NCBI GenBank assembly: GCA_963812675.1
Contig: CAWEWR010000002.1
Span: 124,001-188,000, forward strand
Direction of reading: 5' to 3'
From: AP-15 sp963812675
GTDB lineage: Bacteria > Pseudomonadota > Alphaproteobacteria > ATCC43930 > CGMCC-115725
Length of the DNA: 64,000 nucleotides
In this document: positions 8,782 to 17,237 of the stretch, piece by piece
Layout: each line of letters starts with the position of its first letter
Position numbering within the stretch: position 1 is the first letter of the stretch
The notes under the pieces: generated by a model
Told to the model about the DNA's origin: nothing
The model's database searches: none
Seen by the model: the letters and a program-made list of their open reading frames with translations, nothing else
Program-made: the position numbers and the translations under genes

Positions 8782-9978
8782 TCAGATGACACTGTCTTGC
8801 TCAAGCGCGGCGATATCGGCGGCCGACATTCCGAGCCAGTCGCCGTAGATCTCGCGATTGTGCTGGCCGAGCTTCGGGCTGGGCACGGTGTCGACCGGAT
8901 CGGCGCCGTGGATGCGCAGCGGCGTCGTCGGCACGACGATGCGGCCGATCTCGTCATGCTCGATCCATTCGAGCATGCCGCGCTCGTGCATATGGCGGTC
9001 GCGCATGACCTCGTCGACGTCGCGCACCGGCGCCAGCGGGATGCGGTGCCGTTTGGCGATCGCGAACGCCTCCATCTTGCCGAGCGTGCGCGTCCATGCC
9101 GCGACCAGCGCGTCGGTCGCCTCGCGATTGGCGACCCGCGCCGCGTTGTCGGCAAAGCGCGCGTCGCCGCGCAGATTCTCGCGCCCCATTGCCCGGAGCA
9201 GATTGTGCCAATGCTCCTCGACCGCGATGTTTATGGCGACGTAGCCGTCATTGGTCGGGTAGACGTTCAACGGCACGCGGCCATGGCTGGCGTTGCCGGT
9301 GCGCGGCGGCGCCTCGCCGGTCTCGAAATAGGCGTGCAGTTGCGAGGTCAGGCTCGCGTAGGCGGCTTCCTGCATCGCCACCTCGACCAAGCGGCCCCGG
9401 CCGGTGCGCTCGCGCTCGAACAGCGCCGTCAGGGTGGCGGCATAGAGATGGATCCCGGAAATGAAATCGACGACGGCCGGGCCGGCCTTGACCGGCGGCC
9501 CGTCCGGAAAGCCGGTCGCCGCGATCAGCCCCGACACCGCCTGGATCGTCAGATCCATCGCCAGATTGTCGCGGTCCGGCCCCGTCAGGCCGTAACCCGA
9601 GCCCGAGGCGTAGACGAGGCGCGGGTTGATCCGGTGCAATACCTCCCAGCCGACGCCGAGCCGGTCCATGACTCCGGGCGCGAAATTCTCCAGCAACACG
9701 TCGCCGCGCTCGACCATGCGGAACAACAGCGCGCGGCCGCGCTCGTGCTTCAGGTTCAAGGTGATCGCGCGCTTGTTGGAGTTCAGCATCGCGATTGGAA
9801 AGGTCGTGCTCTTGCCCGGCGGCGCCCGCCGACGCAGCGGCTCGCCCTGCGGTGGCTCGATCTTGATCACGTCGGCCCCGGCCTTGGCCATCAAGAGGGT
9901 CGCGTACGGTCCCTGATAGACTTGGCCGAAATCGAGGACGACGATGCCGGCGAGCGGCCGGTTGGCGCCGGCCGGCAT
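8782..9978 (-). CDS. Class III (CaiB/BaiF family) CoA-transferase
   Basis: A 398-residue family III CoA-transferase, moving CoA between an acyl-CoA and a free acid. It opens LAGIVVLDFGQVYQGPYAT and includes ADVIKIEPPQGEPLR. The region AMDLTIQAVSGLIAATG holds the Asp expected as the nucleophile, and the C-terminal PSPKLGQHNREIYGDWLG is typical. Its ATG shares one base with the stop of the upstream DUF5681-like gene (TGATG), suggesting translational coupling. It converges on the acyl-CoA dehydrogenase pair and probably activates their substrate. Confidence 0.93.
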   Translation of the reverse strand: MPAGANRPLAGIVVLDFGQVYQGPYATLLMAKAGADVIKIEPPQGEPLRRRAPPGKSTTFPIAMLNSNKRAITLNLKHERGRALLFRMVERGDVLLENFAPGVMDRLGVGWEVLHRINPRLVYASGSGYGLTGPDRDNLAMDLTIQAVSGLIAATGFPDGPPVKAGPAVVDFISGIHLYAATLTALFERERTGRGRLVEVAMQEAAYASLTSQLHAYFETGEAPPRTGNASHGRVPLNVYPTNDGYVAINIAVEEHWHNLLRAMGRENLRGDARFADNAARVANREATDALVAAWTRTLGKMEAFAIAKRHRIPLAPVRDVDEVMRDRHMHERGMLEWIEHDEIGRIVVPTTPLRIHGADPVDTVPSPKLGQHNREIYGDWLGMSAADIAALEQDSVI

Positions 9979-10568
9979 CAGCGGGTTTCTTCTGCTCGTG
10001 CCATTGGGGCAGCTTGCGGGCGCCGCGGCTCGGGTGTCAACGCCGCACCCTCTTGCCCGATTGCCACTTCATGTTCGTCTATGATGCAGGTCGCGCCATC
10101 GGCGCCGTCAGCCGGGAGGGCGGCATGGCTTTTCGCTAGGCGTGCAATACGCCGCAGCATGCGCAGCCGCGCCCGCACGCGGCGCGCGATGCGTGCACCC
10201 TCCACCGGCGCAATTTCGCCGCGCGAAATGGCCGTCCAAACCCGGGCCAACACCCTCCGCACATTCTCGACCGTCCGCAACGACGCCAGGTCGATCCCGA
10301 GACGCTCCGGCGGATCGATGGCGCACAGGGGCGGCGGCAGGAGCTGCGCGGCGAGCGGGCGCAACAGATACGGTTTGCGGTCGAGCAGGTGCGACAGCGC
10401 CTGTGCGCTCAGCGGGCGGGCGACGAGATCCGGGACGCGCCGCTTGGGATTGGGAATGCCGGGCGGGCGGCCGCGCGGGTTCCCGGAGCTTCCTCTGGCG
10501 AACCGCCCGCGCGCGTCGCGCGCGCGAGCCGACAAGCGATCAGGACCAAGCGATTGAGATTCCATCAT
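9978..10568 (-). CDS. DUF5681-like protein
   Basis: A roughly 196-residue, Arg- and Ala-rich protein. Near the N-terminus it carries RGRFARGSSGNPRGRPPG, the DUF5681 signature often found in small phage- or plasmid-associated proteins. The rest is helical, with several RRVRARLRMLRRIARL-type basic stretches and no recognised domain. The start is uncertain: two adjacent ATGs at 10568 and 10565 fit the domain better than the long frame to 10673. Its stop overlaps the CoA-transferase ATG (TGATG). Function unknown; nucleic-acid binding is a guess from the charge. Confidence 0.65.
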   Translation of the reverse strand: MMESQSLGPDRLSARARDARGRFARGSSGNPRGRPPGIPNPKRRVPDLVARPLSAQALSHLLDRKPYLLRPLAAQLLPPPLCAIDPPERLGIDLASLRTVENVRRVLARVWTAISRGEIAPVEGARIARRVRARLRMLRRIARLAKSHAALPADGADGATCIIDEHEVAIGQEGAALTPEPRRPQAAPMARAEETR

Positions 10569-10663
10569 TCCTGCCCGGGAGAACAGGAGACAGCAGGCCG
10601 GGTCAGGCGGTCGGCAATGATTTTCATGATCGGCGGTGTCTGGTGGTAGCGCGCCGGAGGTAT

Positions 10664-10921
10664 ATGCGTTCACGTTTCATTCTCGTCAAGAAGGGGTCGC
10701 AAATCTGCTTGCACCGCGACCCGTTCGCGATTGAATGGGAGGATCTGGAGCAGGACCCAAACGAGCAACGCTACGGCGTGATTGGCATGGTGGAGGGCCG
10801 CTTGCTGCTCGTGGGCTACACGCAAGGAACGGATTATATCGAAACAAATACCGGGACAGGCATTTGCGCGAGCAAGGTTCGCGTTGTGCCGCCGAGCAAA
10901 AGTTCCCGCAACCGAGAGTGA
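10664..10921 (+). pseudogene. BrnT-like toxin remnant
   Basis: An 85-codon frame whose middle (DPFAIEWEDLEQDPNEQRYG followed by VIGMVEGRLLLVGYT) matches the core of BrnT, the RelE-fold toxin of the BrnTA system. The usual N-terminal FEWD..K...N..KH.V segment and the C-terminal IRIISAR..T..E segment are missing or out of frame, and no BrnA-like antitoxin follows. Its 3' end overlaps the convergent stress-protein gene. The remnant reading is favoured over an intact gene. Confidence 0.5.
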
Positions 10922-11916
10922 CCATAGGCTCCGAACACGAGCAGGTCCGATCCGCTCCGCACGGCGTGCGCGAGGATCACCTCCGCGATCGGAGAGCCGT
11001 TCGACATCACGCGTTCCACGTTGAGATGCACATTGTGCCGCGCCAATTGCAAAGCGATGTCGGCACCGGGCTCTTCCCCATGTCGGCGGCCTCTGGACGG
11101 ATCCACGACCAGCGTGGTGACCGCCTGTGCGTCGACAAGAAACGGCATCGCGTCTGATATCGCGCGCCGGGCCTTCCGACTGGCGTTCCAGCCGATCAGG
11201 ACATTGTTGCCAATCGCTTCACCTAGCCACGCATTGGGGAGGATTAGCAGCGGCGCCCCGCTCGCAAGCAAGATCGTCTCCAGTGTCAGATCATCTGGAA
11301 GGCCATTCGGTTCAGGATGCCCGACGATCACCAGATCGGAATGAAGCGCGTTGAGGATCGCCTCTTGCGCCGGCCGATGGCCGTTGATTCGACGTAATTC
11401 CCCGGCGACGTTCCATCTGGTGCAGAGAGCCTGAAAGTGTTCGCTCACATGGGCCGCAACAGCTTCCGCGTCTGCACGGAGCCTTTTTTCATGGGCGATC
11501 ACGGCTTGGAACGCCCTTTCGCCGATGGCCCAAGACTCCGACGGCGGATGCAACCTCCCGCCGGCGAAAACCACGTGCACACCGATCACATGCGCGTCCC
11601 AGCGCTGCGCCAATGCGGCAGCATGAACAGCCCGATGCTTTCCTGACGGACTGGCATCAAGAAAGACTGTTAACGTTTTTGGATAAAGTCGCCTTTGCGG
11701 GCTGGGTGCCGAACGCATACTCACCGTGTCGATTTGCACACCGTCGTGCCTTCCGGGACGCCACGAGCCGTTGATGTATTGTCCGTCAAACCCTTGGTAG
11801 GGCACCGGCGCGTCGGCTCGCCGCTCAGACACAGGCCCATCCTGCGTGGGCCGTCTTATCGAAGCCAGCGAACGACGCTCAGTCATTTTCACATGCGGTT
11901 GGTCCTGAACATTCAT
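10834..11916 (-). CDS. Tandem universal stress protein (UspA) with an unusual N-terminal extension
   Basis: A 360-residue protein with two Usp domains, about residues 75-222 and 226-360. The second carries the nucleotide-binding motif GAYGHSRLRELLLGGTTRTL near the C-terminus. The start at 11916 is supported by GGAGAG 6 nt upstream. Residues 1-66 are not Usp: QYINGSWRPGRHDG resembles the extreme N-terminus of aldehyde dehydrogenases, as if an ALDH gene start had been fused on. An internal ATG at 11718 would give a plain tandem Usp. Stress-related ATP-binding protein; partners unknown. Confidence 0.85.
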   Translation of the reverse strand: MNVQDQPHVKMTERRSLASIRRPTQDGPVSERRADAPVPYQGFDGQYINGSWRPGRHDGVQIDTVSMRSAPSPQRRLYPKTLTVFLDASPSGKHRAVHAAALAQRWDAHVIGVHVVFAGGRLHPPSESWAIGERAFQAVIAHEKRLRADAEAVAAHVSEHFQALCTRWNVAGELRRINGHRPAQEAILNALHSDLVIVGHPEPNGLPDDLTLETILLASGAPLLILPNAWLGEAIGNNVLIGWNASRKARRAISDAMPFLVDAQAVTTLVVDPSRGRRHGEEPGADIALQLARHNVHLNVERVMSNGSPIAEVILAHAVRSGSDLLVFGAYGHSRLRELLLGGTTRTLLAQMPVPVFVSI

Positions 11917-11949
11917 GGTTGGCTCTCCATTTCATGGGTGACAGGAGGA

Positions 11950-12054
11950 TTATCCGCCTGGTGCAGCTGCCTCGGTGCGAATCTGCACTTTGCTGCCAAC
12001 GACAAGGCTGACTGGCGGCGTGCGGATGACCTGGTATCCCGCCTGTATGTCCAT
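11950..12054 (-). CDS. Small ORF coupled to the EmrB-type gene
   Basis: A 34-residue frame (starts MDIQAGYQVIRTPPVSLVVG) whose ATG shares one base with the emrB stop (TAATG). The stop-start overlap suggests re-initiation, but no family is recognised. It may be a decayed third gene of the efflux operon or chance. Confidence 0.3.
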   Translation of the reverse strand: MDIQAGYQVIRTPPVSLVVGSKVQIRTEAAAPGG

Positions 12055-13664
12055 TAGTGACCCATCGGAGCGGCCCCGCCGAGCTTGACCTTGCGCAAGG
12101 TCAGTGCGAGCGGCACGGCCGCGAGCGAGATCAGCATCAGCACCAAAAAGGCGTCCATATAGCCCAGGTACGAGGCCTGCGCCTGTACCTGCTGTCCAAC
12201 CCATTGGATCGCCTGCTGCTTGGCCTCCCATACCGAACTGCCCTGCGCGACGAAATAGTTCGTCACCTGATGCAGCGCATCCTGATATTGCACGCTCGAC
12301 GGGATTGCCTGGCCGACGAGCATGTTCTGATGGAATTGCTCGCGGTCCCACAGCACGTTAGAGACGAGCGATATGCCGATCGAGCCGCCGGTGTTGCGCG
12401 CGGCATTGAGCAGGGCCGAAGCCTGGTCGGTCTTGCCGGGCGGAAGCCCGTCGTAAGATGCGGCGATGATCGGAATGAAGACCAGCGGCAGTCCGACGCC
12501 CAGCAGCATGCGCGAGCGCGCCATGAACCAGAAGTCGAGATCGCCATACACATTGGTCATGTCGTACATCGAAAGCGCGATCAACACCGCCCCGACGGCA
12601 ATCAGGTATTTGGGCTGGACCTTGCCGGACAGACGGCCGACGACGAACATCATCGCCGCCGTTACGAGGCCGCCGGGCGACAGCACGAGGCCGGCCCAGG
12701 TCGCGGTGTAGCCGAAATCCTGCTGAACCAGCTGCGGCAGAAACTGCGTCGTCGCAAACAGGATGGCGCCGGTCGCCAGCATCACCAGAAAACAGGCGCC
12801 GAACTGGCGGGTCGCCACCATCCGAAGGTCGATCGCCGGGTTGCGGCGGCTGATCTCCCACGGGATCATCAGCAGGAACGCCAGCACACAGACGACCGCG
12901 ACCTCGACGACAAAGGTCGAGCCGAACCAGTCGTCCTCGAGCCCCCGGTCGAGCATAAGCTCGAGCGAACCGAGAAAGGTCGCGACGAGCGCGAAGCCGA
13001 CCGCGTCGAACCTCTCCCCGTGCCGCCGCAGCCGCCGGCCCCGCGCCGCCGCGGCCTCGGGCTCGCGCAAGACCAGCGCAATCAGCCCCATCGTGATCAG
13101 GCCTACCGGGCCATTGATCATAAAGGCCCAGCGCCACGAGAAATTGTCGGCGAGCCAGCCGCCGAGCGTCGGCCCGACCACGGGAGCCACCACGACCGCC
13201 ACGCCAAACAGCGCGAAGCCCTGGCCGCGCTTTTCCGGCGGGAACGCATCCGCCAGGATCGATTGCGCCACCGGTACCATGCCGCCGCCGCCGACGCCCT
13301 GCACAATGCGGAACAGCAGCAGCGCATCGAGATTCGAGGCCTCTGCGCACAACACCGAACTGGCGGTGAACAGCGCCAGGCAGATCAGGAAGAAGGTCTT
13401 GCGGCCGAGGCGCTGGGTGAGGAAGGTGCTCGCCGTCAGGCTGACGGCGTTGGCGACGAGATAGGTCGTCACCACCCAGGACGCCTCGTCCTCGCTGACC
13501 CCCAGGCCGCCGGCGATATAGTTGAGCAGCACGTTGGCGATGGTGGTGTCGAGCGTCTCCATGAACGATGCGACAGCCACGAGAATGGCGATCAGCCATG
13601 GGTTGGTGCCGGCGCCGCCCGGCGCACCGGGAGGCGCGGCTTGCGCGCGGTCGCTCATAGCCAC
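12054..13664 (-). CDS. emrB: DHA2-family MFS multidrug transporter (EmrB/QacA type)
   Basis: A 536-residue proton-driven exporter of the 14-helix DHA2 class. It shows LDTTIANVLLNYIAGGLGVS in helix 1, the motif-A loop LTQRLGRKTFF, and motif C (GVAVVVAPVVGPTLGGWL) in helix 5. The start overlaps the 3' end of the EmrA-type adaptor gene by 10 nt, so the two are one operon and should form an inner-membrane/periplasmic pump working with a TolC-like channel. It is likely controlled by the divergent LysR gene, if that gene is functional. Confidence 0.93.
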   Translation of the reverse strand: MAMSDRAQAAPPGAPGGAGTNPWLIAILVAVASFMETLDTTIANVLLNYIAGGLGVSEDEASWVVTTYLVANAVSLTASTFLTQRLGRKTFFLICLALFTASSVLCAEASNLDALLLFRIVQGVGGGGMVPVAQSILADAFPPEKRGQGFALFGVAVVVAPVVGPTLGGWLADNFSWRWAFMINGPVGLITMGLIALVLREPEAAAARGRRLRRHGERFDAVGFALVATFLGSLELMLDRGLEDDWFGSTFVVEVAVVCVLAFLLMIPWEISRRNPAIDLRMVATRQFGACFLVMLATGAILFATTQFLPQLVQQDFGYTATWAGLVLSPGGLVTAAMMFVVGRLSGKVQPKYLIAVGAVLIALSMYDMTNVYGDLDFWFMARSRMLLGVGLPLVFIPIIAASYDGLPPGKTDQASALLNAARNTGGSIGISLVSNVLWDREQFHQNMLVGQAIPSSVQYQDALHQVTNYFVAQGSSVWEAKQQAIQWVGQQVQAQASYLGYMDAFLVLMLISLAAVPLALTLRKVKLGGAAPMGH

Positions 13665-14899
13665 CCCCTCAGGCGCTCGTAGAGCGAGGGATTTGCATTG
13701 ACCCGCACGCTGGTCTCGACCGACATCCCGGGGCCGAGCGCAACATCCGTCGGGGGATCGTCCATGACGACCTTGACCGGCACGCGCTGCACGATCTTGA
13801 CCCAGTTACCGGTGGCATTTTGGGCAGGCAGCAGCGAAAACGCGGTGCCGGAGCCGGGCTGCACGCTCGCCAGATGGCCGCGGATCGTGCGTTCCGGATA
13901 GGCGTCGATGCCGATCGTCACCGGTTCTGCGGGCCGCATGTGGTCGAGCTGCGTTTCCTTGAAGTTCGCCCAGATCCAGATGTCGTCGGGCACGAACATC
14001 GTAAGGTTTGCACCCGGCTGCGCGTACTGGCCGACAGCGGCGCCCAGCTGGACGACACGTCCCGCCTGGTCTGCCGTAACTGTGGTATAGGAAAGGTTCA
14101 GCTGCGCCTGTTCGCGCTGAGCTTTGGCTTGCGCCAGGCTGGCGACGGCGCTGGCGCGTTGCGCCTTCAGCGCCTCAACTTGCCGCTGCGCCAGTTTGAG
14201 GGTCGCTTGCGCACTGTCAACTGCGGCCTGCTGCTGATTCAGCTGCGAGGTGTATTGCTGGGCGTTCTGGACGCTGCCCGCGAGTTGTGTCTGCGCCAGA
14301 TATTGGTAGCGCGCCGCTTGCTGCTGCGCGAACACCAGCGCCGCCTGCTGCTGGGCCAGCTGTGCCTGGTCGGCGTCGATCTGGGCCTGCTGCACGGTCA
14401 GTTGCGCATCGACGTTTTCGATGTTGGCCTGCGCAGCAGCCACTTGCGCTACAGCCTGAGCAAGTGCCGCGCGATAAGTACGATCGTCGATGCGAGCGAT
14501 CACATCTCCAGCATTGACATGCTCATTGTCAGTAACCGGGACCGCCGTGATGTAACCCGACACTTCGGGGGCGATGGCGAATTGGCGCGACGCTATGTAG
14601 GCGTCGTCGGTGGTCTCGAAATGAAGAGAATTGTCCCAATCAAGATAGCCGGCCGCAGTTAACAGCAGCAGGCTCGCGGATGCGAGCACGAAGACCACCG
14701 GATGCCGATGAAGCCAGCCCTTATCTGGCGACCGATCGGCAGAGCGCTGGGTTGCAGCATCCGAATTCTGCCGGGGCTGCCGCCGACGATCCTCTGGCGC
14801 CACAAAGTCAGGCGACCCAACGCGATCCGCCGTCGGCTCCAATTGCGCGGTTTCGGCCGCGCTCAGAACGTCCACTCTCCGATCTTCCTGGTCCAGCAT
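13655..14899 (-). CDS. emrA: EmrA/HlyD-family membrane fusion adaptor
   Basis: A 414-residue periplasmic adaptor for the EmrB-type pump. A single membrane anchor (HPVVFVLASASLLLLTAAGY) is followed by the first lipoyl half (DDAYIASRQFAIAPEVSGYI), a long Gln/Ala-rich coiled-coil hairpin of about 130 residues, the second lipoyl half (TTVTADQAGRVVQLGAAVGQ) and the beta-barrel. The start is set at 14899 (MLDQED) with AAGGA about 6 nt upstream; the frame extends to 15037 but would then overlap the divergent lysR gene. Confidence 0.92.
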   Translation of the reverse strand: MLDQEDRRVDVLSAAETAQLEPTADRVGSPDFVAPEDRRRQPRQNSDAATQRSADRSPDKGWLHRHPVVFVLASASLLLLTAAGYLDWDNSLHFETTDDAYIASRQFAIAPEVSGYITAVPVTDNEHVNAGDVIARIDDRTYRAALAQAVAQVAAAQANIENVDAQLTVQQAQIDADQAQLAQQQAALVFAQQQAARYQYLAQTQLAGSVQNAQQYTSQLNQQQAAVDSAQATLKLAQRQVEALKAQRASAVASLAQAKAQREQAQLNLSYTTVTADQAGRVVQLGAAVGQYAQPGANLTMFVPDDIWIWANFKETQLDHMRPAEPVTIGIDAYPERTIRGHLASVQPGSGTAFSLLPAQNATGNWVKIVQRVPVKVVMDDPPTDVALGPGMSVETSVRVNANPSLYERLRGWL

Positions 14900-15014
14900 G
14901 GTCCTTCGCCCTTGCGATCTGCTTTCGCGGACCGAAATGAGCAGCGATCGACGGAAGACAATTGCCCCTCTTGCGAACGGGCTGTCCGGTATCTGCAAAC
15001 AATAGGAGGGCGGG

Positions 15015-15930
15015 ATGGACCGTTTCGCCAGCATCACGGCCTTCGTAAGGGTTGCCGAAAGCGGCGGGTTCTCGGCGGCTGGCCGCCGCCTAAACCTGTC
15101 AAAGGCGACGGTCAGCGACCATGTTCAGGCGCTGGAAAACGCGCTCGGGGTGCGGCTGTTGAACCGTACCACCCGCCGGGTCAGCCTGACGGAGATCGGC
15201 CGCAGTTATTACGAGCGCTGCGTGCAAATCCTGCACGACCTGGAGGAGGCCGACGAGACCGCCGGCGCCCAACAGGCAACCCCACGAGGCCAGCTTCGCG
15301 TCCATTGCCAACAGGGCATCGTGCAGTTCGTCACGCCGGTCGTGATCGACTTTCTCGCGCGGTATCCTGAAGCATCGGTCGATCTGCGCTCCGGTCACGT
15401 GATGATCGATATGGTAGAGGAGGCGTTTGACCTGGCTATCAGCCCGTTTCTACCGCCCGACGCGAACTCTTGTCAGACGGCGCCTGGGGACGTTCGGCCT
15501 TATGCTGTGTGGCGCCCCGGCCTACCTCGAAAAGCATCCGGCTCCGCAATCCCCGGCGGACCTCGCCGGCCACAACTGCCTGCGGTACCCTTACGTGCCG
15601 TCCCCAGACGAGTGGCACTTCGTGGATGCCAATGGCAATCCGGTGCTGGTGGCCGTATCGGGAAGCCTGATCAGCAGTAGCCCCGATACCGGGCGCGCCG
15701 CTGCCGTGGCCGGCATCGGCCTCGTGCTGACTGCGCCATTCATGGTTGCCGACCTGCTGGAGTCGGGCTCGCTGGTGCCGCTGCTGCCCGGTTATCGAAC
15801 GCAGGAACTGGAGATCAACGCGTTCTATCCTCATCGCCGGCACTTGAGCGCCAAGGTACGCGCGTTCATCGACATGCTGGTCACCTGGTTCGTCGAACAC
15901 GAGCACCGGCCCAGACCAGGCGGAAGCTAA
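15015..15930 (+). pseudogene. LysR-family regulator with a frameshift
   Basis: Two overlapping frames together spell a normal LysR protein. The first encodes the HTH (MDRFASITAFVRVAESGGFS) and the effector domain up to AISPFLPPDA. The second continues TLVRRRLGTFGLMLCGAPAY to the expected C-terminus. The frame changes near 15464-15466, equivalent to one extra base. AGGAGGG precedes the ATG. It is divergent from emrAB across 115 nt, as expected for their regulator. Either a true pseudogene or a sequencing error. Confidence 0.85.
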
Positions 15931-16033
15931 GGTCTGCTCTGGGCAAAACCAGCCGCCCCGCGAGGAAGCCGCCCGAGCACCAGCCTCGATCGTCATTTCC
16001 CGCGCTGGCCAGGGGCGCCGGCGCCGCCCGCAG

Positions 16034-17020
16034 CTACGGCGACCTGGTTTCATCCCGATAGAGGCTCAAGGCCTTCATCACCGGGGCGTCGCTGAAGCTG
16101 AACAGGAAGGCCGGGCGGTCGCCGCTGTTGACGTGCTCGCAGAACGTCCAGGTTGGGACCGTGAACACGTCCTTGTCTTCCCAGTCGAGACGCTCGCCGC
16201 CAACCACCGAATAGCCGGCACCCTCGACCACGTGATAGTTGGTGCAGCACACACGGCGGCGCGCCCGGGTCTTCTCGCCGGGGCGCAGCAGCTGCATGTG
16301 GCAGGCGATGGTCGGCATCACCGGGCCGCCGGTGACCCGGTTCTGGTATTCGAGGATGATCCCCTCGCCGGCGTCGCCGGTGTTGGTGGCAGCCAGCCGC
16401 TGCAGGGCGGCACGCATCTCCGACATCGGGTAGTGCCACTGCGAGGCGTTGACCGCCGCACCAATCTCTTGCCGCTCCTGGGGGTACTCCTCGTAGAACC
16501 CGGCTTCGAGCATCCGCACCAGCGGAGTGTCGAGGCCGTCCAGCCAGATCATCGGCGCATCGGTGTCGTTGGCGTGGTCGTGCCAGCACCAGTTGGGAGT
16601 GAGGACGAGATCGCCCGGGTACATCGGGACGCGCTCGCCATTGACGACCGTGTAGCCGCCCCGACCCTCGATGATCAGGCGAAGCGCCGCCGCGGAATGG
16701 CGATGGGCCCGGGCAATCTCGCCCGGCATCACGATCTGGATGTTGGCGACCAGCGTGTTGCTGGCCGAGACACCGGACAGCTCGGGGTTGGTCAGGCGCA
16801 GCACCCGGCGCTCGGCCTGCTGGGTGCCGACCAATTCGGCCGCCCGCATCGCCTGTGGCCGCAGCTCGCGCCAATGCCACAGGTAGGGCACCGCCTTGCT
16901 TTGCGGCTCGATGCTGATGCCGCCGCCGATCCAGGCCGGCGTCACGTGCTGCGCGCGCAATTGCGCGTAGTAGTCCTGCAGCTCTTCTTGCGAAGATTGG
17001 ATGTCCGAAAGCTCCAGCAT
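16034..17020 (-). CDS. Gentisate 1,2-dioxygenase-like bicupin
   Basis: A 328-residue bicupin of the gentisate / 1-hydroxy-2-naphthoate dioxygenase family, Fe(II) enzymes that open aromatic rings. The N-terminal cupin has the metal-binding HRHSAAALRLIIEG and a later His in PNWCWHDHAND. The C-terminal cupin (about 225-325) is more degenerate. The start at 17020 (MLELSD) has AGAGGA upstream; a longer frame would need a TTG at 17062. It is divergent from two deacetylase-like genes. The exact substrate (gentisate, salicylate or a related acid) is not decided by the sequence. Confidence 0.85.
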   Translation of the reverse strand: MLELSDIQSSQEELQDYYAQLRAQHVTPAWIGGGISIEPQSKAVPYLWHWRELRPQAMRAAELVGTQQAERRVLRLTNPELSGVSASNTLVANIQIVMPGEIARAHRHSAAALRLIIEGRGGYTVVNGERVPMYPGDLVLTPNWCWHDHANDTDAPMIWLDGLDTPLVRMLEAGFYEEYPQERQEIGAAVNASQWHYPMSEMRAALQRLAATNTGDAGEGIILEYQNRVTGGPVMPTIACHMQLLRPGEKTRARRRVCCTNYHVVEGAGYSVVGGERLDWEDKDVFTVPTWTFCEHVNSGDRPAFLFSFSDAPVMKALSLYRDETRSP

Positions 17021-17237
17021 TGGAGATCCTCTCTGCGACAGCGTTGTGATCGTGCTCTCCAAGAGCGGCCAGGTTCTTCAGGCCAGCGCCGAGCGTACCG
17101 CCGGATTGCCTGAGCTGGCGAGGCCGCAAGCTATGCCCATGGTCCACACCGCGCAACGCACATCCCTCGATAGGAGGCACACCCTGTTCGGTCGCGCTAT
17201 GTCATAGTGGGTCTTCGCGAAGCAGCCGGAGCGACCG

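Noticed and set aside
8797..10557. Long plus-strand open frame of 586 codons
   Set aside because: It is the antisense of the CoA-transferase and DUF5681-like genes; its composition is that of a high-GC shadow frame and it has no family match.
12057..13682. 541-codon plus-strand open frame
   Set aside because: Antisense to the EmrB-type gene; His/Arg/Asp-rich translation typical of reversed membrane-protein codons.
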